From: Amorphochlora amoebiformis
Taxonomy: Eukaryota; Cercozoa; Chlorarachniophyceae
NCBI GenBank assembly: GCA_054601695.1
Contig: BAAHQB010000020.1
Span: 248,001-312,000 of the forward strand
Direction: 5' to 3'
Length of the DNA: 64,000 nucleotides
In this document: positions 62,069-64,000 of the stretch, piece after piece
How the letters are laid out: each line of letters opens with the position of its first letter
Position numbering within the stretch: the first letter of the stretch is position 1
Program-made: the position numbers and the translations under genes
The notes under the pieces: generated by a model
What the model was told of the DNA's origin: nothing
Database searches by the model: none
What the model saw: only the letters and a program-made list of their open reading frames with translations

Positions 62069-62150
62069 AATACCTACGTGTACACGTATGTATACACATA
62101 CATGCATGAAAAGACATCAAAATATATCAGTATGTTCACCTAAAATGTAC

Positions 62151-62170
62151 TTATGCCCCAGCGTACTATC
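62151..62170 (-). CDS. Microexon, 20 nt
   Basis: Acceptor CTCCAG|, donor ATAA|GTACAT. Read 2>1 (IVRWGI) it connects its neighbours in frame. Read 0>2 it would give DSTLGHK. It is too short for independent proof. Confidence 0.4.
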
Positions 62171-62349
62171 CTGGAGGTTCAAACGTAAGAAACTTCGTAT
62201 TAGGTAACATGATATAAAGATTTGTCTTAGATTTATGTTTACCGACTACATTTTATGATATGCAGCAAACATTTGAAATATTATCATATTTGGACGAAAT
62301 CAGATGGATAATAGCATCTAAGGATCGCATGTATCATAATTCACATTAG

Positions 62350-62397
<48 letters not shown>

Positions 62398-62434
62398 CAT
62401 ATAATATATATATAATACATAAATATTTATATGT

Positions 62435-62477
<43 letters not shown>

Positions 62478-62593
62478 CATATATATCTACATACATACAA
62501 ATATATCTGATTCATTCAAGCATACATACTTCCAATAGAGACACACATATACAACAACACCAAGTGATACTCATACCCCGATCGAAAACATAC

Positions 62594-62638
62594 CTTATCG
62601 AACCGCTTCCCATACTTCGACCCCACAGGCTTACAAAT
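62594..62638 (-). CDS. Exon
   Basis: 45 nt, acceptor TATCGTAG|, donor AAG|GTATGT. Phase 2>2 gives FVSLWGRSMGSGSI, phase 0>0 gives ICKPVGSKYGKRFDK. The first continues in register through 62151, 61401, 61136 and 60742, so it is favoured. Confidence 0.55.
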
Positions 62639-62847
62639 CTACGATATTCAGATTTCAACATACGTCGTAAACATATACAGAGGACAGGATAAGGGTGAAG
62701 TCCAACGGGACAATGGCGGGACAGGGGAAATCTGCGTGCGAAATGACAATGGGTGCGAAAGGACAAGGGCGAGACAGTTGAAGTCTGGGTGGGACAGAGC
62801 AATGGACAGTGGAAGTCTAGGTGGGACAGCACAGGGGAAGTCTAGAT

Positions 62848-62972
62848 GGGACAGACGTGGGACACTATCTACGGGACAGACGTAAGACACTATCTATGGG
62901 ACAGACGTGGGACACTATCTGTGCGACGGACGTGGGACGCTATCTATGGGACAGACGTGGGACACTATCTGT
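62848..62972 (+). repeat. 25-bp minisatellite
   Basis: Five copies of GGGACAGACGTGGGACACTA then TCTAT. Upstream, 62700-62847 holds degenerate GGGACA and GGAAGTCTAG units, probably the older part. Confidence 0.9.
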
Positions 62973-62989
62973 TATTTAAGTAATATGAC

Positions 62990-63054
62990 CTTGATTTCGA
63001 TGTTTCTCTTTTTGGAGAAGTCGGCAGCAATACGAGGACAGAGTCGAGCGTATC
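62990..63054 (-). CDS. Exon, most N-terminal one seen
   Basis: Bounded by CACAG| and AAG|GTCATA. Two frames are open: 1>0 reads YARLCPRIAADFSKKRNIEI, 0>2 reads DTLDSVLVLLPTSPKRETSK. The 0>2 frame joins in register with the exon at 62594-62638 in its 2>2 frame. The 1>0 frame joins to the alternative 0>0 reading of that exon. The upstream exon is probably outside the window. Confidence 0.5.
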
Positions 63055-63109
63055 CTGTGAGGAAGTTGACATATACATTCAAACAGCATATGTTTGGATT
63101 AGGACCAGG

Positions 63110-63546
63110 TTTTAAGAGTTAGGGTTACGGTTTGCTTGACGTTTCAAATACGATTGGGGTTTATAGGGCATAGAGGTTCAGTTAAATTGAGATATGGTTA
63201 GGGTTAGCTTTAAAAACTAAGGTTAGGATTAGAATGGAGGCCAACTTAGCGTGTAAGAATAGTATTAGCGTGAAGCTACACCGTATAGGTTGACCTCAGT
63301 TTGGATTAAGTCAGGAAAAAGTTAGAGTTAGGGTTAGAGTGTTGTTGGGATCTTGGTTGGGTTGCAATGGAGGTAAGGATAAAACTATTCAGCATATCTT
63401 AGTCTGAGGACCGTTGACTCCTCCACACAGTGGGGTTATAATGCTGCTTGGGATAATAGCAGATCGTGTTGTTGGGGGTGTTGGGTGGACGTTAGGGTTA
63501 GGTTAGTGGAGGTTAGGGTTAGGGTTAGGGTTAGGGTTAGGGTTAA
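63110..63546 (+). repeat. Degenerate TTAGGG array
   Basis: Scattered units with a clean block at 63510-63546, containing a repeat-family copy at 63385-63480. Confidence 0.85.
63385..63480 (+). repeat. Interspersed family R2, copy 3
   Basis: ATTCAGCATATCTTAGTCTG, GACCGTTGACTCCTCCACAC and TAGCAGATCGTG. A shorter copy is at 53268-53310. Confidence 0.75.
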
Positions 63547-63798
63547 AGTCACCATCGCGAACAAGGGCGCTGCTCGGGGAAAAGAAACGCCGAAACGCAG
63601 CATGTTGATTCGATTCTTCAGGGTATATATGTTATTTTTCAAATACGAATATATATATATATATATGTATACATATATATATATATATATGTGTGTGTGA
63701 GTATATATGTATATATATGCATATATATATATATGATAAAAAACGCCGAAATGCTGAGTGTCGGTTCGATTTTTTAGAATATATGTTCTTTTTTACAA

Positions 63799-63847
<49 letters not shown>

Positions 63848-64000
63848 ATACATATATATGCATATATGTATATATATACGAAATACATATTAAAAATATA
63901 TGTTTCTATTTTGTACATATACATATATATATACATACATATATACATTATATATATATATATATATATATGTGTGTATATATAAATATTTATATATATA

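Overview
The window is eukaryotic nuclear DNA, extremely AT-rich, most of it (TA)n and related microsatellites. It also carries interstitial TTAGGG-type arrays, TC/GA-rich tracts, minisatellites and small interspersed repeat families. The lineage cannot be fixed from the sequence. TTAGGG-type repeats and very long microsatellite introns suit a protist or another eukaryote with large introns. No prokaryotic gene, rRNA, tRNA or CRISPR array was seen. The long open frames rich in Tyr and Ile are only (TA)n read in frame.

Main result: about 85 short islands of near-normal base composition (11-259 nt) sit between the repeats. On the minus strand nearly all of them read as AG|exon|GT with an open frame. 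Tracking codon phase (a>b = codon bases carried in and carried out), neighbouring islands join in register in long runs: 22 exons from 41023 down to 28952, 14 from 25664 down to 19931, 8 from 13679 down to 9252, and several shorter runs. I read this as one giant minus-strand gene that runs off both window edges, with introns of roughly 0.1-1.5 kb that are mostly (TA)n.

Identity (inference by eye): four blocks appear in the order expected for the central cytosolic part of an inositol trisphosphate receptor / ryanodine receptor (IP3R/RyR) protein: a RIH-like block (52.4-51.9 kb), a SLLPLDDIV-like block (24-22 kb), an LLxGGNxxIQ-like block (9.8 kb) and a RIH-associated block (6.0-3.0 kb). The N-terminal ligand-binding part would lie beyond the right edge and the C-terminal pore beyond the left edge. 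Between the blocks lies a Ser/Arg-rich linker (38-35 kb) with several RRxS motifs.

Layout, N to C (right to left): 63-56 kb Ser/Arg-rich exons; 55-52 kb RIH-like block; 52-41 kb helical exons; 40-35 kb regulatory linker; 35-28 kb helical exons; 26-20 kb conserved IP3R-like block; 18-12 kb exons of unknown fold; 12-10.6 kb an array of near-identical exon cassettes; 9.8-0 kb RIH-associated region. Tandem exon copies (10.6-11.85, 8.6-8.9, 39.3-39.5, 37.9-38.3, 13.3-13.5, 54.8-54.9 kb) suggest a locus where microsatellite-driven duplication keeps making candidate alternative exons.

Between the listed features the sequence is (TA)n, TATG/TACA variants and degenerate TTAGGG-like sequence in which I see no further gene.
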